In this document: one piece after another, positions 14,413 through 15,566 of the stretch
Layout: every line of letters begins with the position of its first letter
How positions within the stretch are numbered: position 1 is the first letter of the stretch
Assembly: GCA_002385605.1 (NCBI GenBank)
Contig: DGDU01000002.1
Location: 1 to 15,566, forward strand
DNA: 15,566 bases
Origin: Christensenella sp. UBA3944
GTDB taxonomy: Bacteria > Bacillota > Clostridia > Christensenellales > DTU072
Reading direction: 5' to 3'
Notes under the pieces: generated by a model
Seen by the model: the letters and a program-made list of their open reading frames with translations, nothing else
Database searches by the model: none
Told to the model about the DNA's origin: nothing
Made by a program: the position numbers and the translations under genes

Positions 14413-15566
14413 ATGAAAAGAAGGACAATAATAACCGTTTTGGTTGTGATGATGTCTTTGGTTATCCTGTTGACCGCTTTCGCGTGCAACAAGAAAGACC
14501 CGCCCAAGCCTCCCGCTCCTCCCCCTCCGCCTGCAGTCACGGAAGCTCAGCTATCGGATGTGTTGGAGATATTGGTTGAAGGCGCGGATAAGGCTATTTA
14601 CAGCGTAGCTAATGTAGACACCGCCGCTTACTATCAGGCGACACTCTACCTGAATGTAAACGACGCCAGCTACGAGCTTGCCGTAAAAGGTACTTTCGAC
14701 GAGAATACCGAGAGCAAGAACGGCGGCCTTGTTGAACTCAGGGCCAAGGACGAAGCCGGCGCGATGGCGCCCGTTCTCAGCGTTTATGCCGCAGGCGATG
14801 TCGTTTACATCGGTGAAACCTTCACCAACGACACAACCAACTGGGTAAAACTGAGCCAAGGCAAAGATGACGAACTCGTATATACATTCTTCAGCAAGCT
14901 GCCCGGCCTCATTAAGGACGCCCTTTCCACGCTCGGCCAGACCCCCCTGTATGACCTCGCCGGTTCTTACATAGAACTGTCGGCCATGCTCGAGGGTATG
15001 GATTTTGCCACCCTTAAGGTTCCCTCGACCTATGATATCGATACGGGCAAGATCGACGGCGACTACACCGTGTCCCTCGTTCTTTCCGAAGTTACCGGCT
15101 TTATTTCCCAGCTGGGCATCAACCTCACCGAGATCCTTAACGGCGAAGGCATCTCTGACTATGTCGGTATCATCCAGACCATAGCTCCCATAATCCTCGG
15201 CCTCGAGCTTAAGAAAGGCGACGAAGTTAATATAGACGGCAGAAATGTGCCCTCTTACAGCCTCGTTCCCATGGACAACGCTCCCCAGATCGATATCGAC
15301 TTCGCTATCTCCGGCGGAACGCTCTCCAAGATTGGCCTCACCTATTCGAGGGAAGCCTACACCTACGAGGGTGAGAGCTACGACGCTATAACCGTATCCT
15401 TCGGTATCAAGGACTTCTCCGCTCAGAACGCCTCTAAGGCCGCTACCGAACTTAAGCCCTCCGCCATGCCCGACAATGTCGGCGAAGCCGCCATCAAGCT
15501 TTCGCTTGAACTCGCTGTAGGCGCTAAAGACCTTGCGGCTACCATAGACGCTTATGTGGTACCCGA
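14413..15566 (+). CDS. Secreted lipoprotein of unknown function, 3' end outside window
   Basis: At least 384 residues, with the reading frame still open at the window edge. It begins with a basic n-region (MKRR), a hydrophobic stretch (5-24) and a lipobox-like AFAC with Cys25, so it is most likely a lipoprotein held on the outer face of the membrane. The -3 position is Ala rather than the usual Leu. A proline-rich linker follows (residues about 30-41, PPKPPAPPPPPA), then a domain rich in predicted beta strands, aromatic residues and acidic residues with few lysines. I recognise no catalytic motif. The beta-rich layout would fit a LolA/LppX-like or substrate-binding fold, which is a guess. GGAGG lies 5 bases before the ATG. 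The gene has its own promoter and is cut off from the upstream unit by a terminator. Confidence 0.88.
   Translation, partial: MKRRTIITVLVVMMSLVILLTAFACNKKDPPKPPAPPPPPAVTEAQLSDVLEILVEGADKAIYSVANVDTAAYYQATLYLNVNDASYELAVKGTFDENTESKNGGLVELRAKDEAGAMAPVLSVYAAGDVVYIGETFTNDTTNWVKLSQGKDDELVYTFFSKLPGLIKDALSTLGQTPLYDLAGSYIELSAMLEGMDFATLKVPSTYDIDTGKIDGDYTVSLVLSEVTGFISQLGINLTEILNGEGISDYVGIIQTIAPIILGLELKKGDEVNIDGRNVPSYSLVPMDNAPQIDIDFAISGGTLSKIGLTYSREAYTYEGESYDAITVSFGIKDFSAQNASKAATELKPSAMPDNVGEAAIKLSLELAVGAKDLAATIDAYVVP

Overview
The window looks like chromosomal DNA of an anaerobic Firmicutes bacterium of the Clostridia type, probably an uncultured gut lineage. The reasons are strong GGAGG-type ribosome binding sites, consensus sigma-A promoters with 17-base spacers, frequent ATA (Ile) and AGG (Arg) codons in DNA of moderate GC, a Na+-pumping decarboxylase beta subunit and a Gram-positive style lipoprotein. 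No phage, transposon, CRISPR, rRNA or tRNA was seen. The taxonomic placement is inference.

Layout. (1) 14-2434 (+): a P-type cation ATPase of the CtpE-like type. (2) 2708-4057 (-): a two-gene unit for the membrane part of a Na+-translocating decarboxylase, namely a GcdB/OadB-type beta subunit and a 66-residue OadG-like single-span protein, with its own promoter and terminator. The carboxyltransferase and biotin carrier are not nearby. (3) 4058-4596: a 539-base divergent intergenic region with a promoter at each end, two symmetric elements between them and a hairpin in the leader of the rightward transcript. (4) 4597-11308 (+): a five-gene operon of a hormone-sensitive-lipase-type esterase, two Gfo/Idh/MocA oxidoreductases and the two halves of a heterodimeric ABC exporter, closed by a strong terminator. 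(5) 11454-14084 (+): a DUF1538 membrane protein, two different PII-like proteins and a small TSCPD-domain protein, closed by a second clear terminator. (6) 14413 to the right edge (+): a secreted lipoprotein of unknown function behind a consensus promoter, cut by the window end.

How the genes may work together. Block 4 combines an esterase, two sugar- or polyol-type dehydrogenases and an exporter, so a small pathway that modifies a carbohydrate-like or acylated compound and exports a product is plausible. Nothing in the sequence identifies the substrate. Block 5 is the most interesting. An uncharacterised, internally duplicated transporter-like protein overlaps a gene for a PII-like protein with a cysteine-rich N-terminus, and a second PII-like gene follows immediately. 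This is the arrangement of a membrane transporter with its own small trimeric sensor proteins, as in AmtB-GlnK or SbtA-SbtB, but with an uncharacterised membrane partner.
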